Virus record (IMG/VR): IMGVR_UViG_3300050821_009471
Location: 1 to 34,763 of that record
Source: a virus
Strand: one strand, 5' to 3'
DNA: 34,763 bases
The first letter of the stretch is position 1. Each line of letters begins with the position of its first letter. The notes under the pieces were generated by a model, which made no database searches, had not been told where the DNA came from, and worked only from the letters and a program-made list of their open reading frames with translations. Below are positions 8,942 through 16,888 of this stretch, piece after piece. The position numbers and the translations under genes are program-made.

Positions 8942-9525
8942 TATGTCACCTGCTGATTACTATTATTTCCAAATAGACCTGCGGCCTTAGCTCCATATAA
9001 CCCTCCTAGGGTTCCACCGGCTGAACTTAGTCCCCCTCCCAGAGAAGAAGCTAATTCTTGCCACCAAGGCTTCTGCTTAGGGACTAGGCCAGTGCTGAAT
9101 ACATCTTGACCAAGTAATTGTTGATATAATTGCATCAATCTGTCCTGAGCGCCCTGCTGGAGTCCCAATCTCTGACCCTGAAGTCGTTCAGCAAAATCAG
9201 CCGCCGCGCCGCCCTGCGCATTGTTGAATCCACTTCCTCGTCGTGAGCTCATCGCTCCAGGGCCTCCACCGCCCGCTGAGAAGCGCGAAGCGATTTGCCC
9301 TTGCAATTGACCGAACTGTCGCAAAGCCGGGGCCTCTAATTTTCCCCAAGTCTCCTCATCGCCGCCGCCCGCGAGACCACGGAGTTGCTGTAGGATCGAT
9401 GAAATATCACCACTAGAGCCGGACCCAAGCTGACGGAATATATCCATCTGCTCGTTGCTCTTATTAGGGATCTGAAGGGCTTTTAGGCCAGTGCCGCCTA
9501 GGCCGCGAATCGCAGGTGTGCTCAT
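8941..9525 (-). CDS. Probable ejection/internal virion protein (194 aa)
   Basis: Gln/Gly-rich helical protein: GQLQGQIASRFSAGGGGPGAMSSRRGSG and a Gln-rich helix (FAERLQGQRLGLQQGAQDRL) followed by a Gly/Ala-rich hydrophobic end (LGGGLSSAGGTLGGLYGAKAAGLFG). This pattern (Gln-rich helix plus Gly-rich membrane-active tail) is common in small podovirus ejection proteins. First gene of a three-gene set transcribed away from the 9.5-kb intergenic region. The start has AGGTTCC upstream, a weak site. Confidence 0.55.
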   Translation of the reverse strand: MSTPAIRGLGGTGLKALQIPNKSNEQMDIFRQLGSGSSGDISSILQQLRGLAGGGDEETWGKLEAPALRQFGQLQGQIASRFSAGGGGPGAMSSRRGSGFNNAQGGAAADFAERLQGQRLGLQQGAQDRLMQLYQQLLGQDVFSTGLVPKQKPWWQELASSLGGGLSSAGGTLGGLYGAKAAGLFGNNSNQQVT

Positions 9526-9551
9526 AAGGAACCTCGTTTCTTTTAAGATAC

Positions 9552-9598
9552 ATGGTAAGGCATTTTTTGGGATTAAAGAAAAGTCTCGGACTTACCAT
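9552..9598. promoter_or_regulatory. Inverted repeat around shared promoter-like motif
   Basis: ATGGTAAG (9552-9559) and CTTACCAT (9591-9598) form 8-bp arms around a 31-base loop that contains the second copy of AAAGTCTCGGACT. It sits between the divergent ejection operon and the plus-strand tRNA/gene block, so it is a good candidate for promoters and an operator controlling both. TACATAAT at about 9613 could be a plus-strand -10. Confidence 0.4.
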
Positions 9599-9692
9599 AA
9601 ATTATGGCGCTCTACATAATACATACATATACTACATGACAGGAACTGATATGAATCGAGGCGAAGCCAGTCGAGAGGACGTCAGCAGAGAA

Positions 9693-9726
9693 GAATTGAA
9701 TTGTTTTTGAGTTTGTCCTTTCCAAC
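9693..9726 (+). repeat. TGTTTTT leader repeat, copy 1
   Basis: First of nine copies of a GAATTGARATGTTTTT element followed here by GAGTTTGTCCTTTCC. Copies are at 9693, 9909, 9985, 10708, 10784, 11322, 11413, 11529 and 11620. Three copies end in a ribosome-binding site and start codon; the others are followed by a TTGTCCTTTCC-like or ATATGYCC tail. Spacers are purine-rich on the plus strand. The stretch 9599-9783 holds no convincing gene. Confidence 0.6.
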
Positions 9727-9783
9727 TAGATAAGAATTGATAGAATCCGAAACGAGTTGAGGACACTTGAAATGAACTGCTTC

Positions 9784-9856
9784 GGGCTCGTAGCTCAGTG
9801 GTTAGAGCACTCGACTCATAACCGAGCGCGCGTAGGTTCAAATCCTGCCGGGCCCA
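9784..9856 (+). tRNA. tRNA with CAT anticodon (Met or Ile2)
   Basis: Cloverleaf is clear: 7-bp acceptor GGGCTCG/CGGGCCC, D arm AGCTCAGTGGTTAGAGC, anticodon loop CTCATAA (anticodon CAT) on a stem with one A.C mismatch next to the loop, T arm with GGTTCAAATCC, discriminator A. CCA is not encoded. Elongator Met or tRNA-Ile2 (lysidine-modified) cannot be separated by eye. It stands inside the repeat-rich intergenic block as a single tRNA. Confidence 0.92.
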
Positions 9857-9908
9857 TTAATATGACGTGACGAGAGTTGAATGGAAGTGACCTGTTTGGC
9901 CTTCATAT

Positions 9909-9940
9909 GAATTGAGATGTTTTTGAGATTGTCCTTTCCA
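9909..9940 (+). repeat. TGTTTTT leader repeat, copy 2
   Basis: GAATTGAGATGTTTTTGAG followed by the same TTGTCCTTTCC tail as copies 1 and 4. Stretch 9857-10006 holds only copies 2 and 3 and purine-rich spacer. Confidence 0.6.
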
Positions 9941-9984
9941 AAATGATGAGACTGGAATGGAGAGGAAGTCATCTGACCTGAACT

Positions 9985-10003
9985 GAATTGTTTTTAAGGA
10001 GAT
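9985..10003 (+). promoter_or_regulatory. Leader repeat copy 3 with ribosome-binding site
   Basis: GAATTGTTTTTAAGGAG: here the repeat ends in a perfect AAGGAG six bases before the ATG of the 215-aa gene. The U-rich stretch before the Shine-Dalgarno site looks like a translational enhancer. Confidence 0.6.
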
Positions 10004-10006
10004 AAA

Positions 10007-10654
10007 ATGTACGTAGACACAATGGATGTAGAAATTGTTGGTTTAACCCCAATGCTATTGCATAACGGGAGGACAGCTAATCCGCTTGATCCTTTTGCCA
10101 AGAGAATGAAAGCTCTCACCAGCAAGAGAAACAAGACTGAAGAAGACATTGAAGAGCTTTTGCTAGTTCAGTGGGAATCTTCTCTTTACTGGAACGATGA
10201 TATCGGCCTTTATATGCCTTCAGAGAATCTATACACTGCGTTCCATAAAGGCGCGAAGAAATTTAAACTTGGGTCTAAATGCTCTGCAATCACGTTCCCA
10301 GAACCAGTTGGATATCCAATCATTACCCAGAACCATACTAATTATTTAGAACTTAAGAAAGATCCTCTGAATAAGTTTGTCAAAACTGTCGTGGTCCAGA
10401 AATCTAAGACGATCTCTTGCCGGGGTATTTTTAACGTCTGGACCATGAAGTTTGGCTTAGAATTCGAGACGACCGTCTTCGATGCGAATGAGATCAAGAC
10501 TATTCTGGCAAATATGGGACAGCGGATCGGGTTAGGCGTATGGACCCCAAGCTCTCCCAAGCCAGGAACGCACGGAAAGTTTTTGATCAAATCCCTTAAA
10601 TGGACTAATTCCAAAACCAAAGAAGTCAAAACTCTCGAAATTGTTGAAAAATGA
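10007..10654 (+). CDS. Conserved-type phage protein of unknown function (215 aa)
   Basis: A compact globular protein starting with a beta strand (VEIVGLTPMLLHNGR), followed by a charged helical region (KRMKALTSKRNKTEEDIEEL), then W/Y-rich strands and a Gly-containing C-terminus (RIGLGVWTPSSPKPGTHGKF). I have the impression of a phage family with MLLHNGR...NPL.PF and G.G.W.P...G..G.F, but no function can be assigned. Strong AAGGAG site. It is paired with the following 154-aa gene, both preceded by the same leader repeat. Confidence 0.75.
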   Translation: MYVDTMDVEIVGLTPMLLHNGRTANPLDPFAKRMKALTSKRNKTEEDIEELLLVQWESSLYWNDDIGLYMPSENLYTAFHKGAKKFKLGSKCSAITFPEPVGYPIITQNHTNYLELKKDPLNKFVKTVVVQKSKTISCRGIFNVWTMKFGLEFETTVFDANEIKTILANMGQRIGLGVWTPSSPKPGTHGKFLIKSLKWTNSKTKEVKTLEIVEK

Positions 10655-10707
10655 TTTGAGGTCACTGGAACTCACAGGAGAATAGATCCCTAGAGCTGAG
10701 AATAAAT

Positions 10708-10800
10708 GAATTGAAATGTTTTTGAGCTTGTCCTTTCCAAAAAGAGAAGCGCGGAATTGATGGGAGGCGAGGTGAAAAGAAATGAATTGTTTTTAAGGAA
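10708..10800 (+). repeat. Leader repeats, copies 4 and 5
   Basis: Copy 4 (10708-10740) carries the TTGTCCTTTCC tail; copy 5 (10784-10800, GAATTGTTTTTAAGGA) provides the ribosome-binding site of the next gene. The spacing of a tail-type copy followed ~75 bases later by a gene-proximal copy repeats that of copies 2 and 3. Confidence 0.6.
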
Positions 10801-10803
10801 AAT

Positions 10804-11268
10804 ATGTCAAAAAACTTAATTATAAAAAAAAATAAATCACTACAACTGGTCACAAAGTTATATGAGCGTCTTAATTATAGCGGACTCATCCATCCGGGAT
10901 CTATTATCGACGGAGCGTTGATAGAAGAGATCGTGGGGACGAAATATGAAGGGTCTGATGATTGGAGATTTATTGGTCCTTATATAGGTTTAAAGACTCG
11001 ATTGGAGTCGGAAGGGTATTTCTTGACTCAAAAAGATTGCAATCCTCCTGGATTCCGAATCCTGGCAACGAGAGAGATGCCAGAACACGCCATGAACAAG
11101 CTCCACGACAACCTAAATTCGAACTACAACATTGCTTGCGTAATGGCTAATCACGACATATCTAAGCTTTCGGAGAATGAACAGAAGAAACACAAGTCTG
11201 TTCAATCGAAAGCTACGCAAGCGGCCATGATTCAACACAAGATGATCATGGATCAGAACTTTTTTTGA
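10804..11268 (+). CDS. Hypothetical protein (154 aa), paired with 215-aa gene
   Basis: Not recognised. Basic N-terminus (MSKNLIIKKNKS), a central region that could be a winged-helix-like fold (IHPGSIIDGALIEEI...IGLKTRLESEGYFLTQKDCNPPGFRIL) where a short 'reader' helix and wing are suggested but not proven, and a Gln/Lys-rich helical tail with many His/Met. AAGGA lies seven bases before the ATG. Could be a phage DNA-binding or replication-accessory protein acting with the upstream gene. Confidence 0.65.
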   Translation: MSKNLIIKKNKSLQLVTKLYERLNYSGLIHPGSIIDGALIEEIVGTKYEGSDDWRFIGPYIGLKTRLESEGYFLTQKDCNPPGFRILATREMPEHAMNKLHDNLNSNYNIACVMANHDISKLSENEQKKHKSVQSKATQAAMIQHKMIMDQNFF

Positions 11269-11642
11269 GCTGAATCGAAGGGAATAGAGGTCAGGGGAAA
11301 CGATCTGATTTGAGGTGAAAAGAATTGAGATGTTTTTATATGTCCGATGGGCTTTTTAAAAAGATGGGAACTGAGGTCAGACGAGCTGAACTCACCTGAG
11401 AAGAAAACACTACAATTGAGATGTTTTTATATGCCCATGAGGCTTATCAAGTCGAGCTGATATGACTACACTCGAGGAGAAACGAGGCGAACGGAGGCGA
11501 AAACAAGTCACGCGAGCAGAACTGACATGAATTGTTTTTAGAATTTGTCCTGTCTTAAATGAGGTCTCATGACGAGAGTAGAGTCGAACTGAGACGAATT
11601 CAGAAGATTAGATCTGAAATGAATTGATTCTAGGAGAATAAA
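11269..11642 (+). repeat. Repeat-filled intergenic region (copies 6-9)
   Basis: No gene is visible here. Copies 6 (11322, followed by ATATGTCCGATGGGC) and 7 (11413, ATATGCCCATGAGGC) form one subtype, copy 8 (11529) has GAATTTGTCC, and degenerate copy 9 (11620, GAATTGATTCTAGGAG) is the leader of the 81-aa gene. Between them is purine-rich plus-strand spacer made of short GA/TGA words, with strong strand asymmetry. Confidence 0.55.
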
Positions 11643-11888
11643 ATGAACATACACGAAGCGATCAAAGAATTGAAAAACGGGAATCCTATCTATCGGGCTT
11701 CCGACCCAAAGAAAGAATATTTTTTCATGGTATCTAACAAGGCAATTGGGAATTATTACATGTCGAATTTATGTGAAGAGAATGAATATTTCGGATCTGC
11801 TAATAAAACCGAACGATTCAACATCGAAGAGATTGAAGCAACAGACTGGGAGATTTACTCTAAGAATTGCTCAACCACTGGAGAATAA
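11643..11888 (+). CDS. Small protein resembling DUF2829/Tad2-like family (81 aa)
   Basis: Short acidic protein with the plan of DUF2829-type phage proteins: an N-terminal helix (MNIHEAIKELKNGNPIYRAS), a beta core with aromatic residues, and a terminal F..EEIEATDWEIY motif. Some members (Tad2) counter the Thoeris defence by binding its signal nucleotide; assignment of that role here is inference. AGGAG precedes the ATG. Its 3' end overlaps the convergent minus-strand tail gene by 29 bases. Confidence 0.55.
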   Translation: MNIHEAIKELKNGNPIYRASDPKKEYFFMVSNKAIGNYYMSNLCEENEYFGSANKTERFNIEEIEATDWEIYSKNCSTTGE

Positions 11889-12342
11889 TCCTGCCTGCAG
11901 TCAGAGTCGGAGCTCCAGCCCCAGTAACAAACACGATCTGGGTAGCTGTCATGTAAAATGATATCTGCCCAGCGATGGCCACGGAAGTTCCCCAGATCAA
12001 TCCGTAGCTATTAGTCCCATCCGTATAGCTTCCGAAACAGTTCGTGAACTGGTTTGGGACAACGTTCTGTATCCCGTGGTCAATGGCAGCCGTTGTGGTG
12101 AATATATAAGCCTGTCTAATGGTGTTTTGCTTCCCAGTCTGGCCGGCCATATACCATGACTCGCCTGTAATCGTTGAGGAAGTTGCAAAGAGGCCCGAGG
12201 TTCGATTATTTACCTGAGTGGCTATATCGATGTAGCTCTTGCTTAATTCAACTGCCAGAGCTTGCGAGTCGCTTGGGAAATTACGAGAGGTGGCTAAGAA
12301 GTTCCCTGGGTTAGCTATATTGCTTTGGACGGGTGCTGTCAT
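11860..12342 (-). CDS. Virion-associated protein (160 aa)
   Basis: Beta-rich with a helical N-terminal third (SQALAVELSKSYIDIATQVNNRTSG) and a C-terminal ISFYMTATQIVFVTGAGAPTLTAGRIILQWL segment typical of small phage tail/baseplate proteins. Last gene of the head-tail run that begins at the capsid gene; the start lies just after the 919-aa gene (TAATATG), implying coupling. Exact role unknown. Confidence 0.6.
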   Translation of the reverse strand: MTAPVQSNIANPGNFLATSRNFPSDSQALAVELSKSYIDIATQVNNRTSGLFATSSTITGESWYMAGQTGKQNTIRQAYIFTTTAAIDHGIQNVVPNQFTNCFGSYTDGTNSYGLIWGTSVAIAGQISFYMTATQIVFVTGAGAPTLTAGRIILQWLSNS

Positions 12343-12343
12343 A

Positions 12344-15103
12344 TTAACTCAATTGGGGTCCCGGAAAAACGTCGAGAATGATCCCCTGAAGGGCAATCTC
12401 GCTCGAGGCTAGGACAATGTCCCTCATCTGCGCGTCAGATAGCGTAAAGCTTAATTGCACCGTGTCTCCGATTAGCGACGTGTTGATCCTGTGCCAGATC
12501 TGATAAGAACCTGGAGCCACTGGGCTTTGAATATTGCTCAAGTAGTATTGCAGACTCGCTTTCGAAGGCTGAAGGTTAGGAGCGGCGCTGAAGTTTAGAA
12601 CCACGACTCCCGTCGTATAGCTGATAGTCGAAGATAATCCAGTCCCAGTCGCTGTCATAGTACCGTCCCCATTGTCCGAGAAAGTGGCTATAACTGGGGA
12701 CCCAATTTGAATGAATACCGTACCCGGAACGATTGGGGCATTAAATCCAAGTTCTGTGAATAAATTTACCGTGATAGCGGTAAGGACTCCGTTCCCGATA
12801 TCCTCGATTGGATCATTGGTGACAGTTTCCCTATCTGTTTCGGGACCGGTCAGCAAAATATTGCTGTAAACGAGCGAATTATTCGGCGAATTCATGGGGA
12901 CGATGCTATCGCTTGTCCAAGGGTCATCAGGATCTTGGCTCAAGTAAATATTAACCGTTATCTCTCCAGAAGTCGTATTGTCGAGTAAGTACTTCTGCAC
13001 ACCGAGTCTCACCTGTCTTCCATCGTTCCAATAGGTAGGAAACTGCTTAGTCTGGAAGAACGGTTGACACAGTCTCGCGAATAGACCACTTCCTGGGACG
13101 TATCCGCTCACGTATCCGTGCGGGAGAGTAAACGACAATATGAAATTGTTTGGATCGAAACTGTTCCCCGATGGAATCAATCTCACTGATCCGATTTGTC
13201 CATTTAATACGGTAGCTCCGGTCATGTTCTGAAGCTCTAAATAATCTCCAACCTGAAATTCTGGGCCTCCCGGCATTAAGCAATGATTTGTAGAATTGAT
13301 TTGGAGAGTATTTGCGTCTAAAACTGTGACTGTTTGCACATATCCGGAAGGGCCTTCAGCAGTACCTTGATCTAGTAACATCACGAATCCCTGCTGATTC
13401 CCCGCACACACAGTAGGGAATCCGAAAGTTACTGTGGATGAGTTCCAAGGTTGATCCCAACTTGCCCATGTGGGATAAGTGTTTCCTACGTTTGACCAAA
13501 CAAGTCCAAGCCCTCCAGTGCTGATTCTGAAAATCCCGTGGGAGGTGTAGTTCTCGAAAAAAACTCCCCACGTATCGTCTCTGTAATTATAGAAAAAACT
13601 CTGCGTTGGATATTTCCAAGGACTGGATGAGTATGGGTAAGTGAAGTACACCCATTCTCTATAAAAGTCTCTTGCCGCGCTAACGCGTTGAAGTCCATTG
13701 TTTAAATTGTTTATGTTGAAAATTAAATCTGGGATCTCAAGATCAATCCTTTGGGTGCTTACCTGCGTAGTCATGGCAAGACCGTAAGATCCAATAGTCA
13801 ATGCCCCTCTATCTAGGGTAATTCCCGAGAAGGTTGCCGCTGACCCAATCTCTGAGTTGATTGAATAAAAAGCGAACGGATCAAGATCGTTTCCGGTATA
13901 TACGAATCGAGTTTGTCGATTGGTGAATCCAATTAGAACAACATCCTCGTTTAAGTTCACTGTGACAATAGGTTGGGAAATCCCTGCGGCGAGATAACCT
14001 CCTTTTCCTGTCACGTTGGCTAAGTAGGCCGAAGGATCGTATCCATAAAGAAGACCGGATGGAGCTGCCGGAGTCGGAACAGAATAATAGGGGGTCCCAT
14101 TCCAGGACCAGAGAACTGTATCTATGAGTTGAGTGGGTTGTGTTCCATCTGCGGCTTGAATCCAGGGGCCAAAGAACAGCAATCGATCCTTAAATGCAAG
14201 AATCGCTGTGGCGCCGACAAGGTAGTATTGCTTCACAAGATAGTCGTCGAAGCCAAAAGTTCCTTGCGTTACTGGAGGAGAGAAATTCACCCATCCAGTG
14301 GAAGCCGGAGGCGTGGGAGCGTTTCCTGTTCCAGATGTTGGATCACCGTCAAACCATCGAATGCCATCCTGTCCCGCGGTTAAAGTTCTGGTTATAGACT
14401 GGACGATGCTCGTAGAGTTGTATGTGGAATTCGCATATGTGGCAGTGACTGGATTCGCGAGAGTTCCTACTGTCATGGTAAAGGGATTACCCGCAGCGGT
14501 AACTATGCCAGATACGCCATTCAAAGACGTTTGTCCCGCAGGAATGGGAGATGGATCAATTATCCCATACAAAAAGACATAGTCTCCCACTTGAAAAGTG
14601 TTGGGAACCGTTACAGTGAGGGTGGAGGTTGGAGCGGCTGTTGGAGTTATATTGCTAATAGGCCCGGTGTACTGAAACCCAGGTTTTCCATTCGTTGCCC
14701 AAAGAGCACCTTGATAGTTGGTTGTCCAAAACTGCTGATAATCCTGCCCAGACCAGACAGCTGGTGCTCCAGACCCTTTATAGAAGGAAACATTGTAAAA
14801 GAATCCCGGATTGGTCGTTTGATTGAACATATACGAGTTAGTCGTATCGAAGGCTAGCAAAAGAGGATAGACACCGTTTTGGAATATAAAATCTCGAAGA
14901 CCCATAACGGGATTGTTTTGAGGGTTAGCCCCATTTGTAAAAGCTAACCTTCCCAGGAGAGATGTTCCCCTTTTTTTCTTGATGCGCCCACGCCAAGAAT
15001 AGGAATTAAGCATCATGGGAAAAGCATCATTATCAATGACGAAAGGAAGCCTGTTTTGAGTCAGACCCTTCGAGAAGTTGCCAATGAATATTTTTTCGCC
15101 CAT
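12344..15103 (-). CDS. Large virion structural/tail protein (919 aa)
   Basis: The largest gene in the window. N-terminal FIGNFSKGLTQNRLPFVIDNDAFP...RGRIKKKRG is a motif I associate with a podovirus structural/tail stabilisation protein; the rest is beta-rich with Trp/Tyr/Gly repeats, without enzyme motifs. It lies between the adaptor genes and the small tail gene, as expected for a tail-hub or needle-type component. AAGGACAA precedes the ATG. The specific family is uncertain. Confidence 0.7.
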   Translation of the reverse strand: MGEKIFIGNFSKGLTQNRLPFVIDNDAFPMMLNSYSWRGRIKKKRGTSLLGRLAFTNGANPQNNPVMGLRDFIFQNGVYPLLLAFDTTNSYMFNQTTNPGFFYNVSFYKGSGAPAVWSGQDYQQFWTTNYQGALWATNGKPGFQYTGPISNITPTAAPTSTLTVTVPNTFQVGDYVFLYGIIDPSPIPAGQTSLNGVSGIVTAAGNPFTMTVGTLANPVTATYANSTYNSTSIVQSITRTLTAGQDGIRWFDGDPTSGTGNAPTPPASTGWVNFSPPVTQGTFGFDDYLVKQYYLVGATAILAFKDRLLFFGPWIQAADGTQPTQLIDTVLWSWNGTPYYSVPTPAAPSGLLYGYDPSAYLANVTGKGGYLAAGISQPIVTVNLNEDVVLIGFTNRQTRFVYTGNDLDPFAFYSINSEIGSAATFSGITLDRGALTIGSYGLAMTTQVSTQRIDLEIPDLIFNINNLNNGLQRVSAARDFYREWVYFTYPYSSSPWKYPTQSFFYNYRDDTWGVFFENYTSHGIFRISTGGLGLVWSNVGNTYPTWASWDQPWNSSTVTFGFPTVCAGNQQGFVMLLDQGTAEGPSGYVQTVTVLDANTLQINSTNHCLMPGGPEFQVGDYLELQNMTGATVLNGQIGSVRLIPSGNSFDPNNFILSFTLPHGYVSGYVPGSGLFARLCQPFFQTKQFPTYWNDGRQVRLGVQKYLLDNTTSGEITVNIYLSQDPDDPWTSDSIVPMNSPNNSLVYSNILLTGPETDRETVTNDPIEDIGNGVLTAITVNLFTELGFNAPIVPGTVFIQIGSPVIATFSDNGDGTMTATGTGLSSTISYTTGVVVLNFSAAPNLQPSKASLQYYLSNIQSPVAPGSYQIWHRINTSLIGDTVQLSFTLSDAQMRDIVLASSEIALQGIILDVFPGPQLS

Positions 15104-15109
15104 TTGTCC

Positions 15110-15694
15110 TTAAATTTGCTTCACTTCGAAGCTAAAAGAATTTGGATCTTCGCCAAAAGATCCACTTAGAGCTCTAAAATATAACTGAAATGTCATGGCA
15201 TTCGTTATTGAATACCCTGCAATTCCTCCGACGTTGAAGGCATTATTCATTTCACAGGAAACAATAACCGAATAATTAGCGCTCGACACTGCTCCGGCAG
15301 GCATAGTAACCGTATAATTCCCTACTGAGTTTCTAGTCACCGTTGCGTTATATCCCTGATTGGAAATGATACCTGAAGAGTTGGCAAATCCCCATGCTCT
15401 AATTGAGCTGGAATGAAAAGTGGCGTTTGCGTTTTTCCAGAACAATTGAGCAGTAGTGTTGCTTGCAGTTCCTGCTGCTGTATAAAGAGTTGACCCAAAA
15501 CCTGAAGGGGAACCGGCTGTTCCGACTCCAGGCAATGTCACTTGCTTATGCTGGCCGGCTGTCCCGCTAGAGAACTGGAAATGATCCACATTGGTCCAAC
15601 TATTGATTCCGCCAAAATTGGTGAGGAATTCTCCCTGGGATATGGAGGGATTGTCTCCAGGCTGCGGAATTGTACTATCATATGGAATAGACAT
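15110..15694 (-). CDS. Structural beta protein (194 aa)
   Basis: Beta-rich with VTRNSVGNYTVTMPAGAVSSANYSVIVS, a pattern of phage tail-associated or capsid-decorating proteins. I chose the ATG at 15694 (MSIPYDST): it overlaps the stop of the adaptor gene (TAATG) and has GGGAG upstream, whereas the ORF extension to 15739 only reads adaptor codons in another frame. Confidence 0.65.
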   Translation of the reverse strand: MSIPYDSTIPQPGDNPSISQGEFLTNFGGINSWTNVDHFQFSSGTAGQHKQVTLPGVGTAGSPSGFGSTLYTAAGTASNTTAQLFWKNANATFHSSSIRAWGFANSSGIISNQGYNATVTRNSVGNYTVTMPAGAVSSANYSVIVSCEMNNAFNVGGIAGYSITNAMTFQLYFRALSGSFGEDPNSFSFEVKQI

Positions 15695-16881
15695 TATTGA
15701 ACTCCCGTTCCCATGTTTGTGGTTGGATTTTGTCCCCACCCATCGCTAAAGATAGTCTGGGTTCGAGTGCTTGTGAATTGTCTCTGGCTACGCTTCCACA
15801 CAAGAAGCTCTTGCTTGAGGAAGATCGGCTCGTAAGCGGTGTATTGCTCCCAGTCCCCTGTATCGGAAAGGATCTTTTGAGCAGCACCCCGAGCAATATA
15901 CTCGCTCATATACCCGAACTGGATCGCGTTCGACGAGCTTAGGAAGGCTGCTGGAGTGAGATAGGCTCCGATCTCGACAGTGTACTGGGTATTTGGAGGA
16001 GGCCGAATCGACATGGTGTTGTCGTAGTACAGTAATGCTCTTGGAATCCCAGGCTGAAAGAACACGCATTGAGCCTGTATCTGGGCTCCAGAAGGCGGAG
16101 GGTTTAGAAAGGTAACATTCACCTTTCCTGTCTGATAATTTACTGTATTAGCAGTAGTGGAGTAGGTTGCCAGAGGTACTAATCCATTCGGGTAAGAACC
16201 GCTATTCTGTACTAGAAGGCCGTATAGTTGACCTCCGGTATCCCCTGTGAGAAATTGCCCCGAATCAATTACATTTACGTTATTCCCATTCTCATCTGTG
16301 TAGGAGATGGTGACTCCAGGATAGACGCTAGTCGTAGGAACTACCCAATTCCCAGCTGTGTTCAGATTGAGCGTGTTTTGGAAAGGAGGGTCTTGAATTG
16401 TACTTGTGGCATTATAAAGAGCCATAATCCCAGTGACATCGATATGTCCTGGTATGGCTGGAAAGTAAGGCAAAGTGAATGTGAAACTGGTCGTAGATCC
16501 ATTGCCAACAGCGACAGAAGATAATTGCTGCGTGTAATTTGGCCAGATCTTGGCGAACGGCTCCCTCTGGGTATAGAACCCACTTTCTACTCCATCAAAG
16601 AACACAGGGCCGAAAAAGCCCTGGTACACAGGGAAAGGAGCGATTATCTGTGAACCAGGTTGGCTTTGCGCGGAATAAAGAGGCATGTTGTAGTCGGTTA
16701 TGCCAGGGATCGTCTGAAAGATGTACTTCGTCTTGAAGTCGAATAGCTGCATACGCGCATCAACGTCCATAAGGACGAAACGATTCGTGTAGTCGATCAA
16801 TAAATTATCTGTGATCGATGAATTAGAGGGGGATTTAATGATCCGCCGGATGTACGTTAATATATCATTTAGAACGTTGAT
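15694..16881 (-). CDS. Head-tail adaptor-type protein with anomalous start
   Basis: Probable head-tail connector/adaptor (~390 aa). RRIIKSPSN...ITDNLL.DYTNRF...D.DARMQLFDFKTKY.FQT...YNMPLYS resembles an N-terminal motif of podovirus structural proteins. The conserved segment continues upstream of the first usable start (TTG at 16800) to about 16881, in frame, but without ATG, GTG or TTG there. An ATG with AGGTG lies at 16885, one base out of frame. Either a rare AUC/AUA start, a +1 shift near codon 2-6, or a sequence error is needed. The C-terminal half is beta-rich and ends next to the 194-aa gene. Confidence 0.65.
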   Translation of the reverse strand: MNVLNDILTYIRRIIKSPSNSSITDNLLIDYTNRFVLMDVDARMQLFDFKTKYIFQTIPGITDYNMPLYSAQSQPGSQIIAPFPVYQGFFGPVFFDGVESGFYTQREPFAKIWPNYTQQLSSVAVGNGSTTSFTFTLPYFPAIPGHIDVTGIMALYNATSTIQDPPFQNTLNLNTAGNWVVPTTSVYPGVTISYTDENGNNVNVIDSGQFLTGDTGGQLYGLLVQNSGSYPNGLVPLATYSTTANTVNYQTGKVNVTFLNPPPSGAQIQAQCVFFQPGIPRALLYYDNTMSIRPPPNTQYTVEIGAYLTPAAFLSSSNAIQFGYMSEYIARGAAQKILSDTGDWEQYTAYEPIFLKQELLVWKRSQRQFTSTRTQTIFSDGWGQNPTTNMGTGVQ

Positions 16882-16888
16882 ACATCAC

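Noticed and set aside
9632-10853. Minus-strand ORFs with shared WKGQ.QK.FNS motif
   Set aside because: The similarity is the plus-strand leader repeat read on the opposite strand.
9693-11640. CRISPR array from regularly recurring repeats
   Set aside because: Repeat copies are imperfect, spacing is irregular, and there are no cas genes; spacers are low-complexity purine-rich.
12344-15103. Extra frame-breaking inserts in other long genes
   Set aside because: The 919-aa, portal, fibre and ejection genes are open through their whole length; an in-frame insert cannot be ruled out by eye.
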